Counted from the first letter of the stretch, positions 8,561 through 18,136 are shown. The stretch is 64,000 bases of DNA from Moraxella boevrei DSM 14165 (GCF_000379845.1 NZ_KB903810.1:1-64000), one strand, 5' to 3'. Program-made: numbers and translations. Notes: generated by a model from the letters alone, not told the origin.

Positions 8561-9166
8561 ATGCATCAAATCCCAACTGACTTATTAGCCAAATCAAAAC
8601 ATTGGCGACAAGATATTCAGTTTCGCCAAGAAGTGCTTGGCAAACCGTTTGACTTTGTCAGCACTTGGGGGATTTTTTCCCCTGAAAAACTGGACGAAGG
8701 CAGTCTGATGTTATTAGATTATATAGACTTTAAAGCAGATGACAATAGCATTGATTTAGGCTGTGGTTATGGTGTGCTTGGCATGACCGCAAGCCGTGAA
8801 TGCCCCAATGGTCAGCATTTACTGATTGATAAAGACTTTGTAGCAGTAGAATATGCCAAAATCAACTGCCAAAAAAATGGTTTAACCAATGCAACCGTTC
8901 AGCTTTCCAATGGTTTTTATCATGTGGATAAATTGTTAAAATTTAGCCTTGTGATGAGTAATTTACCTGCAAAAGCCAGCAAGGAACAGCATTATTTGTA
9001 CCTATTGGACGCTTATAACGCCATGCAAACAGGCGGACGGTTTTATGTGGTAACGATTAATGGCTTGCGTGATTTTATGAAACGTTCATTTACCGAAGTG
9101 TTTGGCAATGCGGATAAAATCAAACAAGGTAAAACTTATACCGTTACCATGGCAGTGAAAGATTAA
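8561..9166 (+). CDS. Class I SAM-dependent methyltransferase (RsmC/MTS-like)
   Basis: A 201-residue protein resembling the catalytic C-terminal half of 16S rRNA methyltransferase RsmC. Motif I is IDLGCGYGVLG, preceded by the family phrase FSPEKLDEGSLMLLDY (RsmC: G.FS...D.GS..LL). The acidic residue after motif II is present in HLLIDKD. Motif IV reads SNLPAK instead of the NPPF type typical of N-methyltransferases on bases, so the substrate is uncertain. It is much shorter than RsmC because the N-terminal duplicate domain is missing. The stop codon overlaps the convergent glnD stop by 4 bases. Confidence 0.72.
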   Translation: MHQIPTDLLAKSKHWRQDIQFRQEVLGKPFDFVSTWGIFSPEKLDEGSLMLLDYIDFKADDNSIDLGCGYGVLGMTASRECPNGQHLLIDKDFVAVEYAKINCQKNGLTNATVQLSNGFYHVDKLLKFSLVMSNLPAKASKEQHYLYLLDAYNAMQTGGRFYVVTINGLRDFMKRSFTEVFGNADKIKQGKTYTVTMAVKD

Positions 9167-11814
9167 ATTTGTAAAATTTTAATCAAATCGTTTCTCAATC
9201 TTTCTAAAATATCATCAGCCAAAGCACCACCTTGTTGGTCGCTGATAAGAAACATATCTTCCACACGCTCACCAAGCGTGGTAATACGGGCAAAATGCAC
9301 TTCAATTTCATGTTGCAAAAATACCTGCCCCACACGAGCAAGCAACGCAGGCTGGTCTAAGGTTTCTAACACCATCATGTGTTGCTGAGTTTCAGGGTTA
9401 AATTCAAAATTAACCTTGGTTGGCACGTTAAAATATTTTAACGCTCTGGGTAATATTTTTTTGATAACACTTGGTTTATTAAAATTACTAAAAGATTTAT
9501 TTAAATACTCCATCAAATCCTGTTGGCGTAAGTTATCCGTTAAAATTGTGCCATAGCGGTCAAGCAACACATACGAGTCCAAGGCAAAATCACGACTGGC
9601 GGTAATAATCCGTGCATCCAACACGTCCAAATTCATTTGGTCAAACACCGACACGGTGGTCGCAAACAGATTGGCTTGGTCTTTGGTATAAATAAACACT
9701 TGCACCGCATCTAACGCCAGTTCTCGGTGTTCTCGCAAAATAATCAACGGCTCATCTTTTTGGGTTTTTTCATGTTCAATAATGGCTCTGGACTGCCAAA
9801 TGATATCATTTGGCGTTTCTCGTAAAAAATATTCATCACCCAGCTCTTGCCACAAATTTTCAATTTGGGCAACATCTTTGGCAGATAATTGGGTGTCATT
9901 TTCCAGTAAATTGTTAGCCGTTTGTTTGTTATTGGCAATCATAGCTTGACGGTTCATCGGTGCATCAATGTCTGCACGCAAAATCCGCCGAGTTTGGGTA
10001 TATAACTGTCTTAGCAAACTCGCCCGCCAGCTATTCCACAGTTGTGGATTGGTCGCATTCATATCGGCAACCGTCAAAACATACAAATGATTAAGATAGG
10101 TTACATTGCCGACTTGTTCTGCAAAATCCGCCACCACCGCAGGGTCAGAGATATCCTTTTTTTGGGCAGTCAGCGACATTAACAAATGCTGTCGCACAAG
10201 CCAACCCACCAAATCCGCATCCGCCTGACTTAACCCATGTGCCAAACAAAACGCAATCGCATCTTTTTCACCAAGCGTACTATGGTCGCCCCCACGCCCT
10301 TTGGCAATATCATGAAAAATCGCCGAAATAATTAACAATTCTTTGCGTTCAATCCGCCGATAAATACTACTCACCAAGGGTAACGACTGCTGATAATTGT
10401 CATCGGTAAAACGATGAAGCATCCGCACCAACAGTAAAATATGAGCATCCACGGTGTAACGATGAAATAAATCGTATTGCATTAAACCCACAATCTGACC
10501 AAACGCAGGTAAATATCGCCCCAAAACGCCATAACGTTTCATCACTCTAAGTCGCCAAAATAACAAATTTTGTTCTTTTAAATTTGCCATAAATAATTGT
10601 TGGTGTTGTGAGTTTTGCCGAAAATTATTATCAATCCCACGACTGGCTATCGCCAAGACTCGCAACGTGCGAGTGCGAATATGTTTAATATTCATCTGCC
10701 CCATTAACAAAAACAATTCCAAAATCGCCTGTGGCGACTGAGCAAACACTTTATTATGCACCACCGCAATCTGATTGCCTACCAATTTAAAGCGTTCATT
10801 AATCACTTTATGCACAGGTTTTTCATCATCATTTAAATATTTTTCAAAGACGACTTCATAATAATGCTGGGTTAGCATTTCTGATAAATTGGCATTAGAC
10901 ATCGCAAAGCGATAATAATCTCGCATAAATCGCTCCACGCCTGCATTTTTACTATCGTCTGCGGTTTGGGTATAGCCCATTTTTTCGGCGATACTGCGTT
11001 GATAATCAAACAAAAGTCGGTTTTCGTTTCGTGCCGTTATGCGGTGCAAATGATGACGCATTTGCCACAAAAAATCTTCTGCCGATTGGATTTCATCAAA
11101 CTCTTTTTCGGTGATAAAACCCTGTTGCACCAAGTCATACAGCCGATTAACCCGCACATATTGTTTCCACACCCAACCAATCATGTGAATGTCTCGCAAG
11201 CCACCGGGGGCATTTTTGATATCAGGCTCAAGGTTGTATTCTGTTGCGTTATGCTTGTAATATCGTGCCTTGGCTTCCTCCATTTTGGCATGATAAAAAC
11301 TCGCCTGCGTCCAATTTTTTGCCAATAACTGTAGCAGTATTTTTGCCAAACGTGTTTGCCCTGCCAAACAACGTGCCTCTAATAAACTCGTCGCCACCGT
11401 AATATCTTGGCACGCCACATCACATTCCGCCACCGACCGCACCACAATCGCAGGCTCAATGCCAATATCCCACAAATTTGTCAAAAATGGCGAAATTTTT
11501 TGGTTCAACGCTTCGTCAATTTCACCGTCATTTAACAACAAAATATCCACATCTGAGTGCGGATGCAACTCACCACGCCCATAACCACCTGTAGCAAATA
11601 ATGCCATATCTGTTTGATTTAATTCATAAAAATCAAACAACGCCACGAGCAATTTATCCATGATTTGACTGCGACTTTGTACAATTTGGCGAATTGCCAT
11701 TTTATTTTTTAACAACAAGTTGTCAAAAAAAATTTCACAATTTTTTAAATATAATTTAATAATTATATTGCTGTGTAAATCTGCTTTCTCCAATGTTGGC
11801 AATTCTGATACCAT
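9163..11814 (-). CDS. glnD: Bifunctional uridylyltransferase/uridylyl-removing enzyme GlnD
   Basis: Primary glutamine sensor that adds and removes UMP on PII proteins to control nitrogen metabolism. From the chosen start the protein has 883 residues, the usual length. The nucleotidyltransferase motif GGYGRGELHPHSDVD spans 76-90. The HD phosphohydrolase part has H451, H458 and IFHDIAKGRGGDHS around 499-512. Two ACT domains occupy roughly 690-870 (QVFIYTKDQANLFATTVS and VLETLDQPALLARVG). The frame is open 52 codons further upstream, but AAGGTG sits just before the ATG of MVSELPTLEK. No glnB or amtB is nearby. The stop overlaps the convergent methyltransferase gene. Confidence 0.95.
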   Translation of the reverse strand: MVSELPTLEKADLHSNIIIKLYLKNCEIFFDNLLLKNKMAIRQIVQSRSQIMDKLLVALFDFYELNQTDMALFATGGYGRGELHPHSDVDILLLNDGEIDEALNQKISPFLTNLWDIGIEPAIVVRSVAECDVACQDITVATSLLEARCLAGQTRLAKILLQLLAKNWTQASFYHAKMEEAKARYYKHNATEYNLEPDIKNAPGGLRDIHMIGWVWKQYVRVNRLYDLVQQGFITEKEFDEIQSAEDFLWQMRHHLHRITARNENRLLFDYQRSIAEKMGYTQTADDSKNAGVERFMRDYYRFAMSNANLSEMLTQHYYEVVFEKYLNDDEKPVHKVINERFKLVGNQIAVVHNKVFAQSPQAILELFLLMGQMNIKHIRTRTLRVLAIASRGIDNNFRQNSQHQQLFMANLKEQNLLFWRLRVMKRYGVLGRYLPAFGQIVGLMQYDLFHRYTVDAHILLLVRMLHRFTDDNYQQSLPLVSSIYRRIERKELLIISAIFHDIAKGRGGDHSTLGEKDAIAFCLAHGLSQADADLVGWLVRQHLLMSLTAQKKDISDPAVVADFAEQVGNVTYLNHLYVLTVADMNATNPQLWNSWRASLLRQLYTQTRRILRADIDAPMNRQAMIANNKQTANNLLENDTQLSAKDVAQIENLWQELGDEYFLRETPNDIIWQSRAIIEHEKTQKDEPLIILREHRELALDAVQVFIYTKDQANLFATTVSVFDQMNLDVLDARIITASRDFALDSYVLLDRYGTILTDNLRQQDLMEYLNKSFSNFNKPSVIKKILPRALKYFNVPTKVNFEFNPETQQHMMVLETLDQPALLARVGQVFLQHEIEVHFARITTLGERVEDMFLISDQQGGALADDILERLRNDLIKILQI

Positions 11815-11988
11815 AATTTTCACCTTTTTAGCCCATGACACCGACTGAATAAATAAATGGCAATTTAGCATAAAATTTGGCAAAAACCTAGTAAATTGCC
11901 GATTAAACACTAAAACTGGATTGTAATCCGCCAATTTTTGGGCTAAACTGCTAAAATCTACCATCAACAAAAATTTTTATCCCTAAAA

Positions 11989-12957
11989 ATGATGCCAAAT
12001 ATAACCCACCAACCAATTCACAAACTTTCCCCTGCCAAAATCAACCTATTTTTGCACATCACAAACAAACGAGATGACGGTTATCATAATTTACAAAGTG
12101 TCTTTCGTTTGATTAATCTGTATGATACGCTCACCTTTCGCCAAACAAGCCAACAAATTTCTGCAAATTTTAGCCCTGATAATTTGCCTATTGATTTAAG
12201 CATTCAACAACAAAATGGCTCAACTCAAGCGATTACTAAAAATTTATCAGATAATTTAATCGCTAGAGCCAGTCTTGCTTTGCTAGAATTTGCCAGAAAT
12301 CAGCAAAAGTTGAGCATTGAACAAATTAGCCAACTGCCCATGATTGACATTCAGCTTAATAAAAAACTGCCGATGGGAGCAGGGCTTGGCGGCGGTTCGT
12401 CTAATTGTGCCACGACCTTAACCACGCTCAATGAGCTTTGGCAACTGCACTTTAGCCAACATGAGTTAATCCAAATTGGGGCAAGTTTGGGGGCGGATGT
12501 GCCGATTTTTGTGTTTGGGCAAGATGTGATTGCAGAGGGGATTGGCGAACGGTTAACACCGATTGAGTTACCGTCACAACGTTTGTTATTGCTCATGCCA
12601 AACTCGCATATCAATACCGCACAATTATTTGCTAATGCTGATTTAAAGCGGGATTGCCCTGCCCTGCCCCATGCGTTTTTGCGAGAGCATAAGGCAGATT
12701 TTACCGACCGTTTAAGTGATAATTTTGGCAATGTATTTGAGCCGATTGTCACGTTGTTATCGCAACCTGTCCATCAGGCGTTGCAGTATTTGCAAGGTTT
12801 GGCGAGCTTTACCAACACCACGCCACGCATGACGGGCTCTGGCAGTTGTGTGTTTTTGCCGTTGCCAATGCAGATAAAAAATCAAATTGGTGAACAAACG
12901 TTGATAGATTGGCAAAAAAATACCCCATGCCAAAGTGTGATAGTTGATACCTTATAA
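11989..12957 (+). CDS. ispE: 4-diphosphocytidyl-2-C-methyl-D-erythritol kinase
   Basis: Phosphorylates CDP-methylerythritol in the non-mevalonate isoprenoid pathway. A GHMP kinase: SPAKINLFL (catalytic K17), the phosphate loop PMGAGLGGGSSN (128-139) and catalytic D170 in GADVPIFV. The C-terminal MTGSGSCVFLPL block is also typical. At 322 residues it is slightly longer than the E. coli enzyme. The common lolB-ispE-prs arrangement is not kept: glnD is divergent upstream and a mechanosensitive channel gene follows. Two ATGs stand in tandem at the start and the ribosome-binding site is weak. Confidence 0.95.
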   Translation: MMPNITHQPIHKLSPAKINLFLHITNKRDDGYHNLQSVFRLINLYDTLTFRQTSQQISANFSPDNLPIDLSIQQQNGSTQAITKNLSDNLIARASLALLEFARNQQKLSIEQISQLPMIDIQLNKKLPMGAGLGGGSSNCATTLTTLNELWQLHFSQHELIQIGASLGADVPIFVFGQDVIAEGIGERLTPIELPSQRLLLLMPNSHINTAQLFANADLKRDCPALPHAFLREHKADFTDRLSDNFGNVFEPIVTLLSQPVHQALQYLQGLASFTNTTPRMTGSGSCVFLPLPMQIKNQIGEQTLIDWQKNTPCQSVIVDTL

Positions 12958-13015
12958 TTAGCAAATTGCTGGGCAATTTTAGCAAAATAGTTAATAACTT
13001 ATTTAGTATGTATGT

Positions 13016-14515
13016 ATGAAAAAAATTATCTTTTTAAGCAGTATATTTTTCTTATCGCCTAGTTTTGCCGATGAAGGGATTTTAACCGCCGTTGTCAGTG
13101 AACTCACTCAAAAAAAATCTGAACCTGATGATAACACACCGATTACTACCGTAGCTGATAGCAACGCTACAAATACTGGCAAATCAGCCAGTGACCAAGA
13201 TATCCATGCACGTATTACTGGGATTTTTAGTGAAATTGATGGTTTAGGCACGGTTAGCATTAATGTTAATCAGGGCGTGGTACGTCTATCTGGCACAGTA
13301 CCGAATGAAGCCAAAGCAGTACAAGCCGTCAATCTTGCCAATCGTATCAGCGACGTGGTGGCTGTACAGGACAACATCAATCGTACACTTAGTGTGCAGG
13401 ATAACGTTACACCTGTGTTCAATGATTTTGTAGAAACAAGTAAATCATGGCTCAATGCTCTACCACTATTTTTAGTAGCAATCTTAGCGTTTTTGATGGT
13501 TGCAAAATTTGGTAGTTTTTTGGCAAATCGCCACGCACTTTGGCGAAGTATCACACCAAATCCCTTTGTGGCAGAACTACTCTCTGGCACTGCGAAATTC
13601 GTGTTTATTATCTTAGGGCTGATCTTAGCACTTAGTCTTATCGGTGCCCAAAATTTGATTAGCACATTACTGGGCGGGGCGGGCGTGCTTGGGATTGCCA
13701 TCGGTTTTGCCGTTAAAGATACCATTGAAAACTACATTGCAAGTCTCATGCTAAGTATTCGCCAACCGTTTCGTGCCAAAGACCATGTAATTATTAACGA
13801 TAAAGAAGGGATCGTTATGCGTTTGACAAGCCGTGCAACGGTTTTAATGACACTTGACGGCAATCATTTGCGAATTCCTAATTCAGAAGTTTTCAAAGGT
13901 GTGATTTTAAATTACACCAAAAATCCTGAAAGGCGTTTTACCTTTAAGATCGGCGTGGACGCCAACAACGACCCATTGGCCGGTATTAAAGTGGGGCTTG
14001 ATGCCATTCATGAACTTGATTTTGTACTAAAACAACCCAAAGCCATTGCAATTATCAACGAAATTGGCGACTCAAATATCATACTAGAATTTCAAGTTTG
14101 GGTCAATCAATCCAAAACCGACTTTGCCAAGGCACGTAGTATCGCTATCCGTGAAACCAAACATGCCCTTGAAAACCATGGATTTAGCTTGCCTGAGCCA
14201 ATTTATATGGTTAATTTTGATCAAAATTTGGAAGATGCTCTAATCAGGCTTGGTAATCGTTTTGGCAGTCGTTTTGATAATCGTGTGAGTGATGTTATAC
14301 AATCCAACCCAACGGACAGCAAAGAAAATCAGCAAAAAGATACGCCTAGCAAAAAACAAGCCAAGGCTCGTGCCAAAACCATTTTAGGCAATGACAATAT
14401 CAGCGATATACTAAATGCCACCCCTGACCCTAAGATTATTGCAAAGGTGGAGGAAGCAATTTTGAATGAAACAGGTGAGCCTGATTTATTAGATAGGAAA
14501 AGTCCGCAAGAGTAA
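13016..14515 (+). CDS. MscS-family mechanosensitive channel with N-terminal BON domain
   Basis: Inner-membrane channel expected to open on membrane tension during osmotic downshock. Order of parts: signal peptide (MKKIIFLSSIFFLSPSFA), a BON domain at about residues 65-125 (INVNQGVVRLSGTVPNEAKA, DVVAVQDNI), three membrane segments around 145-240, the pore-lining helix GGAGVLGIAIGFAVKDTIEN, then the MscS beta and alpha-beta domains. BON domains are thought to contact membranes or periplasmic ligands. The last 100 residues are charged and Lys/Gln-rich. The BON-MscS fusion occurs in other proteobacteria. There is no obvious Shine-Dalgarno sequence; the start rests on the signal peptide. Confidence 0.88.
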   Translation: MKKIIFLSSIFFLSPSFADEGILTAVVSELTQKKSEPDDNTPITTVADSNATNTGKSASDQDIHARITGIFSEIDGLGTVSINVNQGVVRLSGTVPNEAKAVQAVNLANRISDVVAVQDNINRTLSVQDNVTPVFNDFVETSKSWLNALPLFLVAILAFLMVAKFGSFLANRHALWRSITPNPFVAELLSGTAKFVFIILGLILALSLIGAQNLISTLLGGAGVLGIAIGFAVKDTIENYIASLMLSIRQPFRAKDHVIINDKEGIVMRLTSRATVLMTLDGNHLRIPNSEVFKGVILNYTKNPERRFTFKIGVDANNDPLAGIKVGLDAIHELDFVLKQPKAIAIINEIGDSNIILEFQVWVNQSKTDFAKARSIAIRETKHALENHGFSLPEPIYMVNFDQNLEDALIRLGNRFGSRFDNRVSDVIQSNPTDSKENQQKDTPSKKQAKARAKTILGNDNISDILNATPDPKIIAKVEEAILNETGEPDLLDRKSPQE

Positions 14516-14560
14516 AAAATATGGTAATGTGCAATTATGAAGTTTTTAAAAAGCGACTTA

Positions 14561-14656
14561 TAGGGTGGGTTAGCCCGTCTTTTTGGGCGTAACCCACCAT
14601 AAAAAGATTAATATTTCGCCTAATTCGGTGGGCTACGCTATCGCTAACCCACCCTA
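14561..14656. mobile_element. 96-bp MITE-like palindromic element, copy 1
   Basis: The ends are perfect 12-bp inverted repeats (TAGGGTGGGTTA and TAACCCACCCTA). Inside, two smaller hairpins repeat the same ggtggg / cccacc core, one around 14564-14597 and one around 14627-14653. It encodes nothing. A second element with nearly the same ends is present in this window. It sits in the roughly 315-base gap between the channel gene and the MetE-like gene. Confidence 0.75.
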
Positions 14657-14777
14657 CCAAAGAACTTATAATTTTTACACTACCAAAAATATTACGTTTG
14701 ATTGAATTAAAATAAGAACCCGCTCAGCCCTTACGCAAATTAAAATTTGTTATAGTCTAGCTTATACTATCCCATTT

Positions 14778-14808
14778 AAAAAAGCCAACTTATCAAAGTT
14801 GGCTTTTT
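14778..14808. terminator. Terminator between convergent genes
   Basis: A perfect 12-bp stem (aaaaagccaact / agttggcttttt) with a 6-nt loop and T-runs on both outgoing sides. It can serve the MetE-like gene on the minus strand and, beyond the MITE-like element, the channel gene on the plus strand. Confidence 0.85.
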
Positions 14809-14830
14809 GTGGTATGGATAATGATAAATA

Positions 14831-15970
14831 TTATCCCCACACTTCATCGGCAATCTCTCTCACCAAATCCACTTTTTTCCACTGGGCTTCTTCGGTCAAG
14901 ATATTACCCTCTTCGGTGCTGGCAAATCCGCATTGTGGCGACAGGCACAGCTGATTAATATCCACGTATTGCGTGGCTTCTTTAATGCGGGCAATCACGT
15001 CATCTTTATTTTCCAAATCGCCTGTTTTTGAAGTGATTAAACCTAGCACAACTTGTTGATTTTTAATGTGTTTTAATGGCTCAAATCCGCCTGCACGGTC
15101 GGAGTCATACTCTAAGAAAAAGCCGTCAATTCTACAATGCCCAAACAATTCTTCGGCAACAGGGGCATAACCGCCTTCTGAGAACCACGCTGAGCGAAAA
15201 TTACCACGGCAGATGTGCATGGTGATTGCCATGTCGCTCGGTTTTGCGTCCACGATACGGTTTAAGAGTTTGACGTAATTTTGGGTGGTTTTGGTCAAAT
15301 CAATGCCACGAGCTTCGTATTCGGCACGCTTGTCCAGTGAGCAAAATTGCCCCCAGCTCGTGTCATCAAGCTGTAAATTACGCAAACCCATTGCATAAAA
15401 TTTATTCATCGCTTTAATATAGGCGTTCGCAATATCATCGTACAGTTTTTCTTCGTCTTTGTAGATGTCAAGCGGTGCGTAACTTTCATCTCTAATGGTG
15501 GCGATAATGTGGAGCATACATGGCGATGGAATGGTGAATTTGGTCGGATAATCACCCGCACAGTCCTTTAAAATCTGATAGGCTTTGACAAATGGGTGGT
15601 CGTCCGAAAAGTCCACTTTATCCACGATTTTAACGGTGTTTGCCTTAGGTTTCGCCCCTTTAAAATCCACAGGAAAATTTTCAAGGTCAATCATTTCCAC
15701 GCCAGTGAGACCTGCCAAAAAGTCCAAATGCCACCACACACGGCTAAATTCACCGTCTGTAACTGCGTGTAAGCCATGCTGTTTTTGTAAATCCACCAAT
15801 TTTTGTACTTCTGTTTTTAAAACGGTGTCAAACTCATCTTGGGAAATTTTGCCTGCCTTTAGGTCTGCTTTGGCATTTTGTAGATTTTCGGTACGCAAAA
15901 ACGAACCGACCACATCATTGCGATAAGGGGCAGTGGTGCGTGGGGTGGTATTTGGGAATAAATTACTCAT
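14831..15970 (-). CDS. Cobalamin-independent methionine synthase family protein (MetE C-terminal type)
   Basis: A 379-residue protein corresponding only to the catalytic half of MetE, as in Bacillus YxjG/YxjH and archaeal MetE. The zinc ligands are visible: H252 and C254 in MHICRGN, E287 in FFLEYDS and C347 in SPQCGFAS. Single-domain members transfer methyl groups to homocysteine or related thiols from varied donors, so the methyl donor cannot be named. The MFS transporter gene lies upstream on the same strand with a 259-bp gap. Both could serve uptake and use of a methylated compound, but that is only inference. Confidence 0.85.
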   Translation of the reverse strand: MSNLFPNTTPRTTAPYRNDVVGSFLRTENLQNAKADLKAGKISQDEFDTVLKTEVQKLVDLQKQHGLHAVTDGEFSRVWWHLDFLAGLTGVEMIDLENFPVDFKGAKPKANTVKIVDKVDFSDDHPFVKAYQILKDCAGDYPTKFTIPSPCMLHIIATIRDESYAPLDIYKDEEKLYDDIANAYIKAMNKFYAMGLRNLQLDDTSWGQFCSLDKRAEYEARGIDLTKTTQNYVKLLNRIVDAKPSDMAITMHICRGNFRSAWFSEGGYAPVAEELFGHCRIDGFFLEYDSDRAGGFEPLKHIKNQQVVLGLITSKTGDLENKDDVIARIKEATQYVDINQLCLSPQCGFASTEEGNILTEEAQWKKVDLVREIADEVWG

Positions 15971-16216
15971 AACTTATCTCACTTGTTTTAATTTAACTGA
16001 TTGAAAAAACGAATTATTTTAAAATTTTAGGGCAAATTTGGCAAATGGGGAATTTTCAGATTAAAATGAATAAAATTCATGATTTTACCAATCAAATGAT
16101 TTTTTCTAACAATTATTTGATTGAGTTTCAAAGGATTGATATATTTGTATTATTATCACCCCAAAAATTCCCAATAAAAAAGAAGAAAAAAATCCGCCTT
16201 TTAAACTGCACAATTC

Positions 16217-16260
16217 CCAACAAAAATCATCATGAAGTGAGAATTTTTGTTGGATTTTTT
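16217..16260. terminator. Hairpin overlapping the 3' end of the MFS gene
   Basis: Perfect 11-bp arms (ccaacaaaaat / atttttgttgg) with a 15-nt loop. The T-run follows the hairpin on the plus strand, whereas the MFS gene, whose last codons lie inside the hairpin, is on the minus strand. Its role as a terminator of that gene is therefore doubtful. Confidence 0.45.
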
Positions 16261-17552
16261 ATCTGCCAAATCGCCAAAAACGCCAGCACCAAAAACACAC
16301 TTGCCCCCAGATACAGATGATTTTTGGTAAAGCCTAAATCAAGCAAATGCCCTGCCAAAATTGGCGAGCTAATCGCCCCAATCCGCCCCACACCAATTGC
16401 AACACCCACGCCCGTACTTCTAAAATCAGTTTCATAAAGCGTAGGGTTGATGGTGTAAAGACCTGTGATACAGCCGTTCATCACACCACCGACCAACACG
16501 GCAAAGACAAGAGCCACCGCCAAAGTTGGGCTAAAAATAAAACCGACAATCGCCAAAGATGATAAAGCGATGAACAATAATAATGTCTTTTTAGCGGTCA
16601 ATTTCCCCACAAGCGTACCAAAAATTAGCGAGCCGACCGTACCGCCTAAGGATATTGCCATGCCAACAAGCTGGCTTTTGGATTTCTCTAACCCTGACGC
16701 TTCAAGTAACGCAGGTGTCCACGAACTGATAAAATAAAATGACGCCGAAATGACGATAAAACCAACCCAAATCAGTAGCGTATTTTTGCGAAATTTTGGT
16801 TCAAATAATCTTAAAATCGATACTTTTTGTACTGATTTTTCGGTGGTGTTTGGCAGAGCAAAATTGCCTGATTTGCCTATTTTTTTGGCGATATTTTGTA
16901 GTTTCTCAAGGGCATTTTTTGGTCGTTTATTGGCAATAAAATCCACCGATTCGGGCAATAAAGCGATGAGTGCGATAAGTGCCAAAGCGGTCAAAATCGC
17001 CCCTGTTAAAAACACCGAGCGAAAGCCGTAAGCGTTTTGTAGCACCACCGCTGACAGCCCGCCAAGCGTCGCCCCCACGCCAAATCCACAGGCATAGATG
17101 GCAATCGCTAGCCCACGCCATTTGTTATTGGCGTATTCGCTGACGATGACATTCGTACACGGTAAAATCCCGCCCACGCCTATGCCTGTGACAATCCGCC
17201 AAAAGCCAATCGTGGCAAACTCATGCGAAAAATAGGTCATGAGCATTCCCACAGCGGACAAGGTGGTGGCGACAATCAAAACAGGTCTGCGACCAAATTT
17301 ATCGGCAAATGGGGCAAGTCCAAACGAACCAATCGCCATGCCAATAAAGCCTGCACTCATCAGACTGCCAATCGCCACACCGTCCAAGCCTAATTCTGCC
17401 TGAATGCTTTTAGCGGTAAAGGCAATTGCAAGCACATCAAAGCCGTCTAGCATATTTAAAATCACCGCCAAGGCGACAATTAGCCATTGATAGGCGGACA
17501 TGGGACTGTTGGCGATAATGTGGCGTAGGTCGGTGGGTTGCGTGTAGGACAT
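16230..17552 (-). CDS. MFS transporter, aromatic acid:H+ symporter (AAHS)-like
   Basis: A 440-residue inner-membrane protein with 12 predicted membrane segments. The segment-1 motif LDGFDVLAIAF and the loop 2-3 motif APFADKFGRRP are hallmarks of the AAHS family (PcaK, BenK, VanK). A related motif, GTLVGKLTAKK, follows segment 8. The likely substrate is a small carboxylate or aromatic acid, but no catabolic genes lie next to it, so the substrate is open. The cytoplasmic loop between segments 6 and 7 is fairly long (about 50 residues, Lys-rich). Confidence 0.85.
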   Translation of the reverse strand: MSYTQPTDLRHIIANSPMSAYQWLIVALAVILNMLDGFDVLAIAFTAKSIQAELGLDGVAIGSLMSAGFIGMAIGSFGLAPFADKFGRRPVLIVATTLSAVGMLMTYFSHEFATIGFWRIVTGIGVGGILPCTNVIVSEYANNKWRGLAIAIYACGFGVGATLGGLSAVVLQNAYGFRSVFLTGAILTALALIALIALLPESVDFIANKRPKNALEKLQNIAKKIGKSGNFALPNTTEKSVQKVSILRLFEPKFRKNTLLIWVGFIVISASFYFISSWTPALLEASGLEKSKSQLVGMAISLGGTVGSLIFGTLVGKLTAKKTLLLFIALSSLAIVGFIFSPTLAVALVFAVLVGGVMNGCITGLYTINPTLYETDFRSTGVGVAIGVGRIGAISSPILAGHLLDLGFTKNHLYLGASVFLVLAFLAIWQIKNPTKILTS

Positions 17553-17702
17553 AAAATTACCGTTGTTTTTCTCAAATCTGTAAAAAGCGTCATGATAGAA
17601 ACTTTTGGCAAATTTGACAAACGATAAAATTTTGACAAAAAGTGAGTAAAATTCAACTCAGAATAAAAATCATGAAAAATACGAATTTTTAAATTTTAGC
17701 TG

Positions 17703-17731
17703 AAAAAAAAGGAACATAATGTTCCTTTTTT
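17703..17731 (-). terminator. Terminator of the Ala-rich lipoprotein gene
   Basis: An A-run followed by ggaacat / atgttcc and a T-run. On the minus strand it lies just beyond the lipoprotein stop and is followed by eight T residues. Confidence 0.8.
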
Positions 17732-17752
17732 ATATCAAATCTTAAAATTTGA

Positions 17753-18136
17753 TTAGTGAGCATGAGCTACACTGGCTGGGTTTGCTTCTTTAGCACCATC
17801 AACGGCATCTTTGGTTGCGTCAGCAGCTTCTTTAGCAGCTTCTTCTGCATTTTCAGCAACAGCTTCTGATTGTTCAGCAGCAGCGTCGTTACCTACAGCA
17901 ACCGCAGCAGATGCGTTTGCAGCAGCAACAGAGGCAGTTGAGGCAGCAGCAACAGCAACAGATGCGGCTTGTTGTGCAGCAGCATCATTCGGAGCAGATG
18001 CAGCATCAGCCAAAGCAACAGAAGCCGCTTCTACTGCTTCTACTTTCGCTTCTTGAGCTTCTTCAGCTGGTTTTGAGCAACCCGTTAATGCTAGCGTTGC
18101 TAACAATGCAGATAATACGATTGATTGAAATTTCAT
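17753..18136 (-). CDS. Alanine-rich lipoprotein
   Basis: A 127-residue lipoprotein precursor: signal MKFQSIVLSALLATLA and lipobox LTGC with the lipidated cysteine at position 20. The mature part is nearly all Ala, Val, Glu, Asp and Ser (blocks such as AAAQQAASVAVAAAS) and looks like one long amphipathic helix, perhaps coiled, with a His-containing end (SVAHAH). AAGGAG stands 8 bases before the ATG, which fixes this start although the frame is open 30 codons further. Composition resembles Lpp-like or glycine-zipper-free helical lipoproteins, but no family could be named. It has its own terminator and lies alone. Confidence 0.8.
   Translation of the reverse strand: MKFQSIVLSALLATLALTGCSKPAEEAQEAKVEAVEAASVALADAASAPNDAAAQQAASVAVAAASTASVAAANASAAVAVGNDAAAEQSEAVAENAEEAAKEAADATKDAVDGAKEANPASVAHAH

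Noticed and set aside
16045-16320. 91-codon plus-strand open frame between the MetE-like and MFS genes
   Set aside because: It overlaps the MFS gene antisense and has lysine-run composition typical of AT-rich spacer.
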